64,000 nucleotides of DNA from contig CAMAQH010000004.1 in the NCBI GenBank assembly GCA_945860295.1, positions 124,001 to 188,000 of the forward strand, read 5' to 3'. The position numbers and the translations under genes are program-made. Under the pieces are notes generated by a model. That model made no database searches. It was not told the origin of the DNA and saw only the letters and a list, made by a program, of their open reading frames with translations. This document shows, one piece after another, positions 53,778-62,832 of the stretch; the first letter of the stretch is position 1, and every line of letters starts with the position of its first letter. The DNA is from Prosthecobacter debontii. GTDB lineage: Bacteria; Verrucomicrobiota; Verrucomicrobiia; Verrucomicrobiales; Verrucomicrobiaceae.

Positions 53778-55754
53778 TTATTTACCTCTGCTTGGCGCGG
53801 TGTCGCTGACGGTACGGAATCCGCGCGCAAGGGTGATTTCATTCGCCGACTCGGCAAAGAAGCGTGTGGTGAGCAGGTCGTTGCTGCTCTTTAGAGCGAA
53901 GTGTCCACCGCGGACGACGGGAACGCGCAGGTCGGGAAAATCTGGGTGGGCCGGCCAGGGCTCGCCTTTGAATTCGCTCGCCGTCCACTCGGAGACATTG
54001 CCTGCCATATCGTGAACGCCGTAGGGGCTGATGTCCGCGCCTTTGCGGTCGGTAGGCGCCCAGAGGTTGTAGCCATCTTTGGCACCGCCCTTGGCTCCAT
54101 TGGCATCATAATCATCACCGAGATTGGCTTTGTCTTTGGCAGGCTGATCACCCCAGGGGAAGAGTAGACCTTTATCACCACGCGCGGCTTTCTCCCACTC
54201 TTCTTCGGTGGGTAGGCGCTGGCCTTTCCACCTCGCATAAGCATACGCATCCCACCAGTCGGTCTGGGTGATGGGCGTGTTGAGACTCATGGTTTGGCCA
54301 TTGAAGGTGGCCCCTGCTTTGGCCGCAGCGTAGGTGTCACTCCACTTCAGCGGGATGTGGCTGGTTTTGGTCTTTGGCTGCTCTGCGTGGTCGCAGCTAT
54401 TCGTTAGGCCTTTCTTCAGAGAGCTGATAAAATCGGCATATTGACCGATGGTAACTTCATCTCGGCTGATCCAGAAGGCGGGCAGGTTACGGCGCTCTTT
54501 CTTCTGATAAAGGAAGGGGCCAGCAGGAATGGCGATCATCTCCTGCCCTGTCACGGTGGGCACTGGGGTAGGCGTGACGGTGCCGACGAAGTTACCGAGA
54601 CCGAACACGACAAAGAGTAAGGTGATCGCTGCTGCCCAGAGCCACCAGGGCGTACCAGTCGCGCTCTGAGGAGTGGTTTCGTCTTCTTCGATGCGGCGCA
54701 TGATGGAGCGCCCACGCATGGCATCACGCACTCCATCGAGTTCACTGAGGAGTCCTGACCAATCGTGCGACTCCTCGCTGAGCGATGAAAGTAGGCCGCG
54801 AGCCTTGCCCTCGGCGGTGAGTGGTGTGGCGAGTCTAATGAGCGCTGCCACCTCCTCCTTTGGGTCGCGCGTGCGGCTATCACCGGGGCGGAAGATATTG
54901 ACGATGCTGGCCTGATTTTCAGCATCGATAAAGATGTCGCGCGGATCTAGCCGGCGATGATGACAGCCGCGCTCGATGGCATATTGCATGGCCTCACCGA
55001 CGCCATAAAGGAGATCGGCAATCTTGCGCTCAGACAGTGTTTCGCCAGCGACCTGGATCTCTTCGAGATGGCGGCCGCGCGGCAACTCACGAGTATAAAA
55101 AATCAGCCCATTCACCTCTCCCGCCTCATAGAGAGGTGCGATGCGGGGATGAGACACGGAGGCTTTGAGGCGCTCGCGTGCTTTGAAATTTTCGACACGC
55201 TCGGGTTGGCGGAGAAACTCTGGCCGCATCAGCACAAGGGCCACGGGCCGCTGCACAGTTACCTGGATGGCGCGGTAGGTTTCTGACTCTGGCTCAAGGG
55301 TGAGACGCTCCAGCACCTGATAGTTTCCCAGCATCGTGCCGGGCGCCAGAAATGGCGGCAGTTCAGGCTCAGGTGCCGCTTCGGCAGGTGCTGCCCGCTC
55401 CAGGGTTGCCTGCGCTTTGGCGATGAGTTTTTCGAGCGTGTAAGGAGCATCTTGCAGCACCAGCCAACCGCCGACTTTGGGCTCATAGCCAGCCAGATCA
55501 TAGCGAGTGGTGAAGAGCACGCGCGCCTTGGGAAAACGCTCCAGAGCGGCATCACGCAAATTGAAACCCGTGGCAGAGCCCGCGTCGATGATCGCTTCAC
55601 TGATGAGCAGGTCTAGGCTAGTCGCTTTAGCCAGCCAAGCGCGGGCTTCGGCCATGGTAGCGACGGCGGTGACATCCCATCCGGGCTGTTGCTGGAGGGC
55701 GAGAGTTCGCTCGCCGCGCAGGGCGGCATTGGCATCGAAAAAAAGTAAAGTCAT
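53778..55754 (-). CDS. receiver-like/pseudokinase/TM/SUMF1 multidomain protein
   Basis: A 658-residue protein. Residues about 1-115 resemble a receiver without the phosphoacceptor. About 140-355 look like a Ser/Thr kinase but lack key residues: the VAIK lysine site reads PVALVLMRPE, the catalytic loop is HHRRLDPRDI and there is no DFG. A membrane helix follows near 372-392 (WWLWAAAITLLFVVFG), then a SUMF1/formylglycine-enzyme fold (WWDAYAYARWKGQRLPTEEE, YGVHDMAGNVSEW, VVRGGHFALKS). The two catalytic cysteines of true FGE are absent. It is thus likely a non-catalytic sensor or scaffold. Confidence 0.82.
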   Translation of the reverse strand: MTLLFFDANAALRGERTLALQQQPGWDVTAVATMAEARAWLAKATSLDLLISEAIIDAGSATGFNLRDAALERFPKARVLFTTRYDLAGYEPKVGGWLVLQDAPYTLEKLIAKAQATLERAAPAEAAPEPELPPFLAPGTMLGNYQVLERLTLEPESETYRAIQVTVQRPVALVLMRPEFLRQPERVENFKARERLKASVSHPRIAPLYEAGEVNGLIFYTRELPRGRHLEEIQVAGETLSERKIADLLYGVGEAMQYAIERGCHHRRLDPRDIFIDAENQASIVNIFRPGDSRTRDPKEEVAALIRLATPLTAEGKARGLLSSLSEESHDWSGLLSELDGVRDAMRGRSIMRRIEEDETTPQSATGTPWWLWAAAITLLFVVFGLGNFVGTVTPTPVPTVTGQEMIAIPAGPFLYQKKERRNLPAFWISRDEVTIGQYADFISSLKKGLTNSCDHAEQPKTKTSHIPLKWSDTYAAAKAGATFNGQTMSLNTPITQTDWWDAYAYARWKGQRLPTEEEWEKAARGDKGLLFPWGDQPAKDKANLGDDYDANGAKGGAKDGYNLWAPTDRKGADISPYGVHDMAGNVSEWTASEFKGEPWPAHPDFPDLRVPVVRGGHFALKSSNDLLTTRFFAESANEITLARGFRTVSDTAPSRGK

Positions 55755-55776
55755 CTAGGGGGGGGCGGGCAGGCCG

Positions 55777-56967
55777 TCAGTTCGACACGGGAGGTAGCAG
55801 CGGGTTCACTCCGCCCGGCACGAACAGGGGCGCGCGCGAACCAAAGTCCAGAAGATCACGCGGCTCGGCGGCGACATCCTGAAGTTTGTGCTGGTAGTAA
55901 AGCCGGACAACATAACCGTGGTAAGAACGACGGCCATGCGCGGCAATTTCTCCCGGCGTCAGTGCCGGCAGGAAATAGGTTACTTCGAGCGGTTCCTCAC
56001 CGACACCGCTCCAGTCCACAGGCGCTGCGCCCCATTGGGAAAGGGGTTCATCAGCGATGGTTTGGGCGACTTTCTCGCCATTCACTCGATCAAAGAAATA
56101 CACATCAATATCCACCTGCGCCGGGTCCACGACCGCATTGCCTTGGCGCAAAATAGGCACGCGCAAAATGACTTTTTCACCGTTTGCCACTGAGGGATCT
56201 TTGCTGGCGATGCAGGCACCCAGAGACAGAGATTTCGGCGCGAAATCCGCGCCCAAAGCAGTGCTCGCAGCCACGTCTGCGGATGCGGCATTCAGCTTAC
56301 GTTTCGCCAAATCAGCGAAGCCTGCCGACTTCTCCGGGTCCATGCTCGAGATCTGCTTCCAGATCGTGGTCGCCTTGTCCGTGAGACCCATTTGCTCATA
56401 CGAGAGGGCGGTCTCAGCAGCCACCTCGGGTGTGGCGGGAAATTGCAGATCGGCACGCTTCAGCACCTCCAGCGCGCCTTGCATGTCACCGAGGCCACGC
56501 ACCTGCTTAGCTAGATCGATTAATTCAGATAAAGACATGCCCGCCGCTGGATCTGTCGTTTTAGCCGGAGGATTGGTGCTAGGCACAGGTGGCTTGGGCG
56601 CCGGCGAAGTCGCTACCATCACTGGAGGCTGAGCGACGAGGGGTGGCGGAGGCATTGCGTTTGGAGCCTGAAAACTGCCAATCGGTGGCGGTCCAAAACT
56701 CGGTGTCACCGCAGTCTGCACAGGTGGCACACTCGGATCCGGGGCAAGCTGACCCACTGGCGGCGGGCTGATGTTCAGTGTCGGCGCAGTGACTGGAATG
56801 GCGCTGACCGCTGGCGCTACGGGCACTGCCACCGTGGGTGGTTGTTCAGTGATCGCCTTCACGAGCAATCCGATTTGCACCATCACTAGCATGCACAAGA
56901 TGCTGAGGGCCGTCGCTGTCGCACGGCCCTGGTTTGCGTTGAGAATGGAAGATGAAGAAGAAGCCAT
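55777..56967 (-). CDS. membrane-anchored proline-rich TPR protein
   Basis: A protein of 396 residues from the ATG at 56967 (MASSSSSILNANQGRA); the upstream extension has no support. One membrane helix (ATALSILCMLVMVQIGLLVK) is followed by a Pro/Ala-rich linker of about 110 residues, a TPR-like segment (GDMQGALEVLKRADLQFPAT, EQMGLTDKATTIWKQISS) and a C-terminal beta domain with DVYFFDRVNGEKVAQTI. First gene of the signalling operon, 22 bp before the SUMF1 gene. Probably a partner or envelope sensor of that system. Confidence 0.72.
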   Translation of the reverse strand: MASSSSSILNANQGRATATALSILCMLVMVQIGLLVKAITEQPPTVAVPVAPAVSAIPVTAPTLNISPPPVGQLAPDPSVPPVQTAVTPSFGPPPIGSFQAPNAMPPPPLVAQPPVMVATSPAPKPPVPSTNPPAKTTDPAAGMSLSELIDLAKQVRGLGDMQGALEVLKRADLQFPATPEVAAETALSYEQMGLTDKATTIWKQISSMDPEKSAGFADLAKRKLNAASADVAASTALGADFAPKSLSLGACIASKDPSVANGEKVILRVPILRQGNAVVDPAQVDIDVYFFDRVNGEKVAQTIADEPLSQWGAAPVDWSGVGEEPLEVTYFLPALTPGEIAAHGRRSYHGYVVRLYYQHKLQDVAAEPRDLLDFGSRAPLFVPGGVNPLLPPVSN

Positions 56968-57019
56968 GGCGTTTACCGCAGGAAATTCGTATGGTATGGT
57001 CCTCGTTCCGTAGCTGTCA

Positions 57020-58267
57020 ATGCTCCAGCCCTTTTTCACCGAATCACACATCCAGAATTCTGCTGGCGGCGGTGTCATGCAAGTCAGTGATTCCACCATC
57101 ACCCCAGCAGAAATGGCCGAACGTCTGGCAGAAAGTGACGGTTTCGTTTGGTTGGACAGCGCAGTGACCTCCCCAGGGGCTGTTTCCATCCTCACAGCGC
57201 AGCCTAGAGAGATTCTCAAAGGCTCGATTCATACCGATTGGCCACGGGTCGAGGCCATGCTGAGTGAATGTGCCGCCGCCGGGCAAGCGGGCGGGCTTTT
57301 TGGTTGGGTCGGCTTCGATGGGCAGTTTGTCTTGGGCGTCTATCCACATGCGCTATTCTATGACCACGATCAGCAGCTTTGGTTCGAAAGTGGCGGGCTG
57401 AGTGTGCCGCCGGCCGCTACCTCGCCCACGGCCACTTGCTCGTTGCCTTTCACTCCGCTCGTTTCCAGAACCGACTACCTCTCCCAGGTCAGTCGTGCCA
57501 AAGACTACATCGTCGCGGGGGACATTTATCAGGTGAATCTGGCTCATCCCTGGCGTGCTGATTGGCCAAAGGGCACATCAATTCTACCGCTGTATCAGCG
57601 ACTCCGGCAGATCTCACCCGCGCCCCACGCCGCCTGTCTCAATCTCGCAGGCACCACCGTCCTCTCTGCCTCGCCGGAGTTGTTTCTCAAAATGTCTGGC
57701 CGTGCCATTACCACCCGCCCCATTAAGGGCACACGCCCACGTTTTCCCAATGATCCCGTGCTCGATGCTGAGTCTGCCCGCGAGCTACTGGCCTGTGAAA
57801 AAGAGCGCGCTGAGCTGCTCATGATCACCGATCTCGAGCGCAATGATCTCGGCCAAGTCTGCGAGTTCGGCAGTGTTCAAGTGCCTGATCTCTGGCAGGT
57901 GGAAAGCTTTGCTCAGGTGTACCATCTCGTGTCCACCGTCACAGGCACGTTGAAACCCGGCATCAGCCACGCCACCGCCTTTCGCGTCTGCTTTCCCGGT
58001 GGCAGTATCAGCGGTGCGCCGAAAAAGCGTGCGCTAGAAATCATCTCCGAGTTAGAGCCGCACCCACGCGGGCTCTACACTGGAGCCGTCGGTTACTTCG
58101 GCTTCGGCGGGCAGAGCCAGTGGAGCATCGCCATCCGCACCGCCGTGCAGCGTGATGACGAGATCACTTTCCACGTCGGCTCCGGCATCGTCGCCGACAG
58201 CATTCCAGAAAGGGAATGGGAGGAAACTCTGCACAAAGCCTCCGGCATACTTTCGGCTTGGGCTTGA
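57020..58267 (+). CDS. pabB: aminodeoxychorismate synthase component I (pabB-like)
   Basis: A chorismate-utilising enzyme of 415 residues. The C-terminal half contains the classical segments GDIYQVNLAHPW, ITTRPIKGTRPR, ERAELLMITDLERNDLGQVC, CFPGGSISGAPKKRALEII and the closing TFHVGSGIVADSIPE. The PIKGT lysine and arrangement match PabB, which makes aminodeoxychorismate for folate synthesis; anthranilate synthase TrpE is less likely. The ATG at 57077 (MQVSDST) is an alternative start. The 3' end is overlapped antisense by the hypothetical gene at 58093-58698. It diverges from the TPR gene. Confidence 0.9.
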   Translation: MLQPFFTESHIQNSAGGGVMQVSDSTITPAEMAERLAESDGFVWLDSAVTSPGAVSILTAQPREILKGSIHTDWPRVEAMLSECAAAGQAGGLFGWVGFDGQFVLGVYPHALFYDHDQQLWFESGGLSVPPAATSPTATCSLPFTPLVSRTDYLSQVSRAKDYIVAGDIYQVNLAHPWRADWPKGTSILPLYQRLRQISPAPHAACLNLAGTTVLSASPELFLKMSGRAITTRPIKGTRPRFPNDPVLDAESARELLACEKERAELLMITDLERNDLGQVCEFGSVQVPDLWQVESFAQVYHLVSTVTGTLKPGISHATAFRVCFPGGSISGAPKKRALEIISELEPHPRGLYTGAVGYFGFGGQSQWSIAIRTAVQRDDEITFHVGSGIVADSIPEREWEETLHKASGILSAWA

Positions 58268-58698
58268 CCCTCTCGACCCGAAACAAACCCGTAAAGCCGC
58301 GCCAAGAGTTCCGGCGCCTCTGCCTGCCCAGGTGCAGGGCGGCCAAACTCGCTGGCGGTGACTCGTGCGAGTGCGGTCAGATGACGCCAGCGGAAGGCTG
58401 GCCTCGTGCGGTTAAACTCGTCCCGGCAGGTTTGATAATACTTCTCGGCATGAAGGGCTCCGTCCTCACTCACCGCGTAGCTTAACAGCAGATCAAACAC
58501 CGCCTCCGCAGGCAAACCGAGTGCGCCATAACGATGCACCACCGCACGGGCATGGCACTGCATGTTCTGGCGAATCATTGCATCGAGTTCGGCCAGCAGC
58601 TCGGTCTGAACCGTCGTGGTGATCAGACTCACCTGCCGCTTGCTCGGCACGGGTTCCCATGTGAGAAAATCACGATTGGATTGTTGGCCCCGTGACAT
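58093..58698 (-). CDS. hypothetical protein overlapping pabB antisense
   Basis: A protein of 201 residues starting at the ATG at 58698. The first 140 or so residues look like a genuine helical protein: VQTELLAELDAMIRQNMQCH, VFDLLLSYAVSEDGALHAEK, RPAFRWRHLTALARVTASEF. The last 58 codons lie antisense to the 3' end of pabB, so the natural stop may have been lost or shifted. Family not recognised; no signal peptide or metal motif. Confidence applies to the 5' part. Confidence 0.55.
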   Translation of the reverse strand: MSRGQQSNRDFLTWEPVPSKRQVSLITTTVQTELLAELDAMIRQNMQCHARAVVHRYGALGLPAEAVFDLLLSYAVSEDGALHAEKYYQTCRDEFNRTRPAFRWRHLTALARVTASEFGRPAPGQAEAPELLARLYGFVSGREGQAQAESMPEALCRVSSHSLSGMLSATMPEPTWKVISSSRCTAVRMAMLHWLCPPKPK

Positions 58699-58806
58699 CT
58701 ATCGTCCAACCTGTCCAGAGAAGACCATTACCTTCGCCAATGACTCCTCCTGGCGTTACTGCTCCAAGCTACGGACTGTCAGCGTGGTTGAACGTATAAA
58801 CAGTCG

Positions 58807-59304
58807 TTATATTTTCCGTCCATTCAGACCATCACCGTCTGAGTCAGCACTACGGACATTGGTGCCTGTATTGAGTTCGTCCTGATTGTTGAGTCTATCA
58901 TTGTCAGGATCAGCGGTGGGCAGGCTCTGGCCGCTCCAGTCTTCAAGATCCGACCTGCCATTGTTATTGCTGTCGAGGTGCATCTGGTTGGTCAAAGTCG
59001 TGACCAGTTCATCCCTATCCGTTATGCCGTTGCCGTCGGTGTCTGGATTACAGGGGTCCGAACTGATGTAGGCCTCATACCAGTTTGGCAGGAGATCAAA
59101 ATCACTGTGCCGCATGTCCGGGCCAGTCTCCGGCGCAGGCTCATTATTTTCATCAAACCAAACCGGAGCCGTTTCCCAAGGCGTGGATGGATTGACCGTG
59201 TCCAGGATATAGCGCGCCTGAAGCAGAGGAAGCGCTGTGCTCCAGTGCATGACAGCAATAATTTGAAGCCAGGCTACCCACCGATGACGTTTAAAGCGCC
59301 GCAG
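58807..59304 (-). pseudogene. remnant of a secreted thrombospondin type 3-repeat protein
   Basis: The frame encodes calcium-binding type 3 repeats: NPDTDGNGITDRDELVTT, DSNNNGRSDLEDW, DPDNDRLNNQDELNTG, DSDGDGLNGRKI, each with DxDxDG-like loops, and stops abruptly in the last repeat. In-frame codons before the ATG at 59250 encode LRRFKRHRWVAWLQIIAVMH, a signal-peptide-like stretch that would need a CTG start at 59304. The gene lacks the larger domain normally following such repeats, so it is likely a truncated remnant of a surface protein. Confidence 0.5.
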
Positions 59305-59458
59305 GCTGAGCGGCTGAGCGGCAGTCGGATCGAGGGTTCGATGAGCTCATGGCGGGTGCTGGTGAATGGTTCCTCGCTGCCTTTTCCTGAATTACGTGTG
59401 CGATTTTTATCCATTTGCCCGACCGAGAACAAGAATATTCTCAGGTGTCATAAAAAGG

Positions 59459-59659
59459 TCAGTGAGTATGTGGCTGAGCTAGCCCCAACAAGCCCTGCCA
59501 AGCCATAAAGAATGAGAGTAGGATCAGAATGGCGCAGGAGATGTAGGGAGCACGGTGCATCCACTCACCAAAACCGCTGAAGGGCCCGCGTGCCTTCTGC
59601 ATGCTCCAGGCCGCGAAGAGGTCGAAGCCTAGAACGGCTTTTTTGATCTGAAGATACAT
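59459..59659 (-). CDS. small membrane protein
   Basis: A 66-residue protein beginning MYLQIKKAVLGFDLFAAW. After a Gly/Pro/Arg-rich turn (RGPFSGFGEWMHRAPY) it has one membrane helix, ISCAILILLSFFMAWQGLLGL, and a C-terminal HTH. No family is recognised; single-helix proteins of this size often modulate a neighbouring membrane complex. It diverges from ilvD with 59 bp between starts. The 150 bp before it (59305-59458) holds nothing I can identify. Confidence 0.48.
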   Translation of the reverse strand: MYLQIKKAVLGFDLFAAWSMQKARGPFSGFGEWMHRAPYISCAILILLSFFMAWQGLLGLAQPHTH

Positions 59660-59718
59660 GATGACACTGGCTACTTGCGCGTTTCCCGCAGGCCTGCCAC
59701 CATGGAGATCTTTACGCT

Positions 59719-61440
59719 ATGTCCAAGAAAGCAGCCTCCAAGAAACCCGAGTCCCTCCATCGCAAACACAGCGCCATCGTCGTCGATGGTGTCGAGCGCG
59801 CTCCGAGCCGTGCCATGCTGCACGCCGTTGGTTTCAAGCGTGAAGACTTCAAGAAATCGCAGGTCGGGGTTGCCAGTACTTGGAGCATGGTCACGCCGTG
59901 TAACATGCACATCGACCGCCTAGCCAAAGAGACGGCCAAGGGTGTGGATGCAGCGGGTGGAAAGAGCATCATCTTCAATACCATCACGATCTCTGACGGC
60001 ATTTCGATGGGGACGGAGGGCATGAAGTATTCACTCGTGTCGCGTGAAGTCATTGCTGACTCGATTGAAACGGTTGTGGGCTGTGAAGGTCTGGACGGTT
60101 ACGTGGCCATCGGTGGTTGCGATAAAAACATGCCTGGCTGCTTGATTGCTATGGCACGCATGAACCGCCCGAGCGTCTTTGTTTATGGCGGCACGATCCT
60201 GCCAGGATGCGTCGGCCATGAGAAGAAAGATGCGGACATCATCACGGTCTTTGAAGCTGTGGGTAAACACGCAAACTGCCTGATCAATGACAAGGAGCTC
60301 ATCGACATCGAAGAAAACTCCATCCCCGGTGAAGGCAGCTGCGGCGGTATGTACACGGCTAACACGATGGCCAGCGCCATCGAGGCTCTCGGCATGTCTT
60401 TGCCAAACTCTGGTGCGCAATCGGCTGTGGGTGACGACAAACTGATCGACTGCTTCGATGCAGGCGTGGCTGTGATGAACATGATCAAGCTGGGCATCAC
60501 GCCGCGTGACATCATGACAAAAGAGGCTTTTGAAAACGCCATCACACTGATCATCACACTCGGCGGCAGCACCAATGCCGTGCTTCATCTCATCGCCATG
60601 GCGCATGCGGCGAATGTGAAGCTGAGCATCGACGACTTCACACGCATCGGCAAAAAAACACCCGTGCTGGGTGACCTGAAGCCGAGCGGTAAATACTTCA
60701 TGAACGATCTGGTGAAGATCGGCGGCACGGTGCCTCTCATGCGCATGCTTGTCGAAGAAGGTCTCATGCATGGCGACTGCATGACAGTCACGGGTCGGAC
60801 GATGAAAGAGAACCTGCGTAAATCGAAGATCGTCTATCCAAAAGGCCAGACCATTATCCGCCCGCTCAGTGATCCGATCAAAAAAGACAGCCATCTCGTC
60901 ATCTTCCGTGGCAATCTTTGCCCCGAAGGAGCTGTCGGTAAAATCAGTGGCAAAGAAGGTCTTAAATTTGTGGGTAAAGCCATCGTCTTTGAGTCTGAAG
61001 AAACCGCACTTCAAGCTATCCTTCATGATAAGGTCAAGAAGGGTCACGTCATCATCATTCGCATGGAAGGACCGAAGGGCGGCCCAGGGATGCGTGAGAT
61101 GCTTTCCCCGACTTCTGCCATCATGGGCAAAGGCCTCGGCAAAGATGTGGCGCTTATCACCGACGGACGTTTCAGCGGTGGTAGCCATGGTTTTGTCGTC
61201 GGTCACGTCACGCCGGAAGCTTTCGTCGGCGGCCCGATTGCCGTCATCAAAAATGGCGACGCCATCACCATCGACGCCGAGAAGCGCGCCATCACGCTGG
61301 GAGTCCCTGCCGCAGAACTCAAAGCCCGACTTGCGAAGTGGAAGCAGCCCAAGCCCCGCTACACTCGTGGCGTGCTGGCCAAGTATGCCAAGCTCACGAC
61401 TAGCGCCAGCTTGGGTGCCGTAACCGATATGGGACTCTGA
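59719..61440 (+). CDS. ilvD: dihydroxy-acid dehydratase
   Basis: A 573-residue enzyme of valine, isoleucine and pantothenate synthesis, converting 2,3-dihydroxy acids to 2-oxo acids. The iron-sulfur cysteines are visible in VTPCNMH (about 56), [10 protein letters not shown] (about 132-141) and [14 protein letters not shown] (about 210). Further family segments are [16 protein letters not shown] and [17 protein letters not shown] with the active-site serine near 500. The 573 residues match the usual 560-620. It stands alone between a small membrane protein gene and nuoD. Confidence 0.97.
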   Translation: MSKKAASKKPESLHRKHSAIVVDGVERAPSRAMLHAVGFKREDFKKSQVGVASTWSMVTPCNMHIDRLAKETAKGVDAAGGKSIIFNTITISDGISMGTEGMKYSLVSREVIADSIETVVGCEGLDGYVAIGGCDKNMPGCLIAMARMNRPSVFVYGGTILPGCVGHEKKDADIITVFEAVGKHANCLINDKELIDIEENSIPGEGSCGGMYTANTMASAIEALGMSLPNSGAQSAVGDDKLIDCFDAGVAVMNMIKLGITPRDIMTKEAFENAITLIITLGGSTNAVLHLIAMAHAANVKLSIDDFTRIGKKTPVLGDLKPSGKYFMNDLVKIGGTVPLMRMLVEEGLMHGDCMTVTGRTMKENLRKSKIVYPKGQTIIRPLSDPIKKDSHLVIFRGNLCPEGAVGKISGKEGLKFVGKAIVFESEETALQAILHDKVKKGHVIIIRMEGPKGGPGMREMLSPTSAIMGKGLGKDVALITDGRFSGGSHGFVVGHVTPEAFVGGPIAVIKNGDAITIDAEKRAITLGVPAAELKARLAKWKQPKPRYTRGVLAKYAKLTTSASLGAVTDMGL

Positions 61441-61457
61441 TGGGCTGGCTGAGAGGC

Positions 61458-61475
61458 TTGTGAAATTTTTCACAA
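61458..61475. promoter_or_regulatory. perfect CRP-type palindrome upstream of nuoD
   Basis: TTGTGAAATTTTTCACAA is a perfect inverted repeat (8-bp arms, 2-bp centre). Its core TGTGA (61459-61463) N6 TCACA (61470-61474) exactly equals the CRP/FNR-superfamily CRP consensus. It lies 55 bp before the nuoD start and 17 bp after ilvD. A cAMP-responsive or related regulator may control nuoDE here, but no CRP gene is in the window. Confidence 0.6.
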
Positions 61476-61530
61476 ATACATCTTGCTGGCATTTCGGCAG
61501 CGTAGAATACTCAAACCTCCCCCACTATCG

Positions 61531-62790
61531 ATGCCTACAGTTACGCGAGATTACGAATCCCCAGACACCGCCGCTAAAACGGCGCGGCATCTTGAGAACT
61601 TGGAGGAGACAACAACTGACCTCGTCGGCGAGAAGCTCGTCCTTAACATGGGGCCATCACACCCGGCCACACATGGCGTGCTGCGGATGATTCTGGAACT
61701 GGATGGTGAGATCATCACCAAGGCAGAACCCGACGTGGGATACCTGCATCGAGGTGATGAAAAGATCGCTGAGAACATGCATTACAACCAGTTCGTGCCC
61801 TACACGGACCGACTGGACTACTTGGCACCGCTGGCAAACAACGTGGCCTATGCTCTAGCCGTGGAGAAGCTCATGGGCTGGGAAGTGCCTGAGCGCGGAC
61901 GGGCGATTCGTGTCATCTGCTGTGAGATCGCTCGCATCTCGGCGCATCTTCTCGGAGTAGGTGTGTTCGCCATGGATGTAGGGGCGATGACGGTGTTCCT
62001 CTACACATTCACGGAGCGTGAGAAAATCTATAATCTCTGTGAGCTGCTCACGGGCGCGCGTTTCACCACGAGCTACACACGTGTCGGAGGTCAAATCCGT
62101 GATTTACCAGACGGTTTTGAAGCGGCGGTGATGAAGTTTCTCGATGAAGTCGAGCCTGTGATCGATGAAGTGGATAAGCTGCTTTCACGAAACGCCATTT
62201 TCATCGCCCGCACTCAAGGGCTCGGGATCATTTCGAAAGAAGATGCTATCGGCTACGGCGTAACGGGTCCGAATCTCCGTGGATCAGGAATCGAGCACGA
62301 TCTGCGCAAAGCACAGCCTTACCTCGACTATCAAAAGTACGATTTCGACATCCCAATCGGCACCACCGGTGACTGCTATGATCGGTATCTGGTTCGCATG
62401 GAAGAGATCCGGCAGAGCGTGAGAATTCTGCGCCAAGTTTTCAAAACACTGCCCGGCGGCCCGATCAATGTGGCAGATGCCAAGGGATTGCTGCCAAAGA
62501 AGGAAGGTGTGCTGATGAAGATGGAGGAACTCATTCACCACTTCATCATTGCCACTCAAGGTATTGATGCACCTGCGGGTGAGGTTTACTTTGCTGCCGA
62601 GAATCCAAAGGGTGAACTGGGTTTCTTCATCCATAGTAAAGGCGGCGGTGTACCCTACCGGTTGAAGATTCGCAGCCCCTCATTCTTGAACCTCAGCGTG
62701 CTTTCTAAAATCATGCCGGGGCACATGCTCAGTGATGTTCCCTCTATTTTGGGTAGTCTCGACTTTGTGATGGGAGAGTGTGACCGCTAG
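61531..62790 (+). CDS. nuoD: NADH-quinone oxidoreductase subunit D
   Basis: The 49-kDa-type subunit of respiratory complex I, 419 residues from the ATG at 61531 (MPTVTRD); the open frame begins 16 codons earlier without signature. Core segments are MGPSHPATHGVLRMILELDG, DVGYLHRGDEKIAE with the histidine of the quinone site, LDYLAPLANN and IGTTGDCYDRYLVRMEE. It sits at the quinone-binding arm of the peripheral module. nuoE follows after 42 bp with a GGAG ribosome-binding sequence; no nuoC precedes it, where ilvD is found instead. The rest of the operon is not in the window. Confidence 0.97.
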   Translation: MPTVTRDYESPDTAAKTARHLENLEETTTDLVGEKLVLNMGPSHPATHGVLRMILELDGEIITKAEPDVGYLHRGDEKIAENMHYNQFVPYTDRLDYLAPLANNVAYALAVEKLMGWEVPERGRAIRVICCEIARISAHLLGVGVFAMDVGAMTVFLYTFTEREKIYNLCELLTGARFTTSYTRVGGQIRDLPDGFEAAVMKFLDEVEPVIDEVDKLLSRNAIFIARTQGLGIISKEDAIGYGVTGPNLRGSGIEHDLRKAQPYLDYQKYDFDIPIGTTGDCYDRYLVRMEEIRQSVRILRQVFKTLPGGPINVADAKGLLPKKEGVLMKMEELIHHFIIATQGIDAPAGEVYFAAENPKGELGFFIHSKGGGVPYRLKIRSPSFLNLSVLSKIMPGHMLSDVPSILGSLDFVMGECDR

Positions 62791-62832
62791 TAGCGGCACA
62801 CTAAATAGGAGTAACCTTTTATCTGAACAACG

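Noticed and set aside
60031-61473. 480-codon open frame antisense to ilvD
   Set aside because: Composition is that of a shadow of the intact ilvD frame on the other strand, with no domain or signal and no conserved motif.
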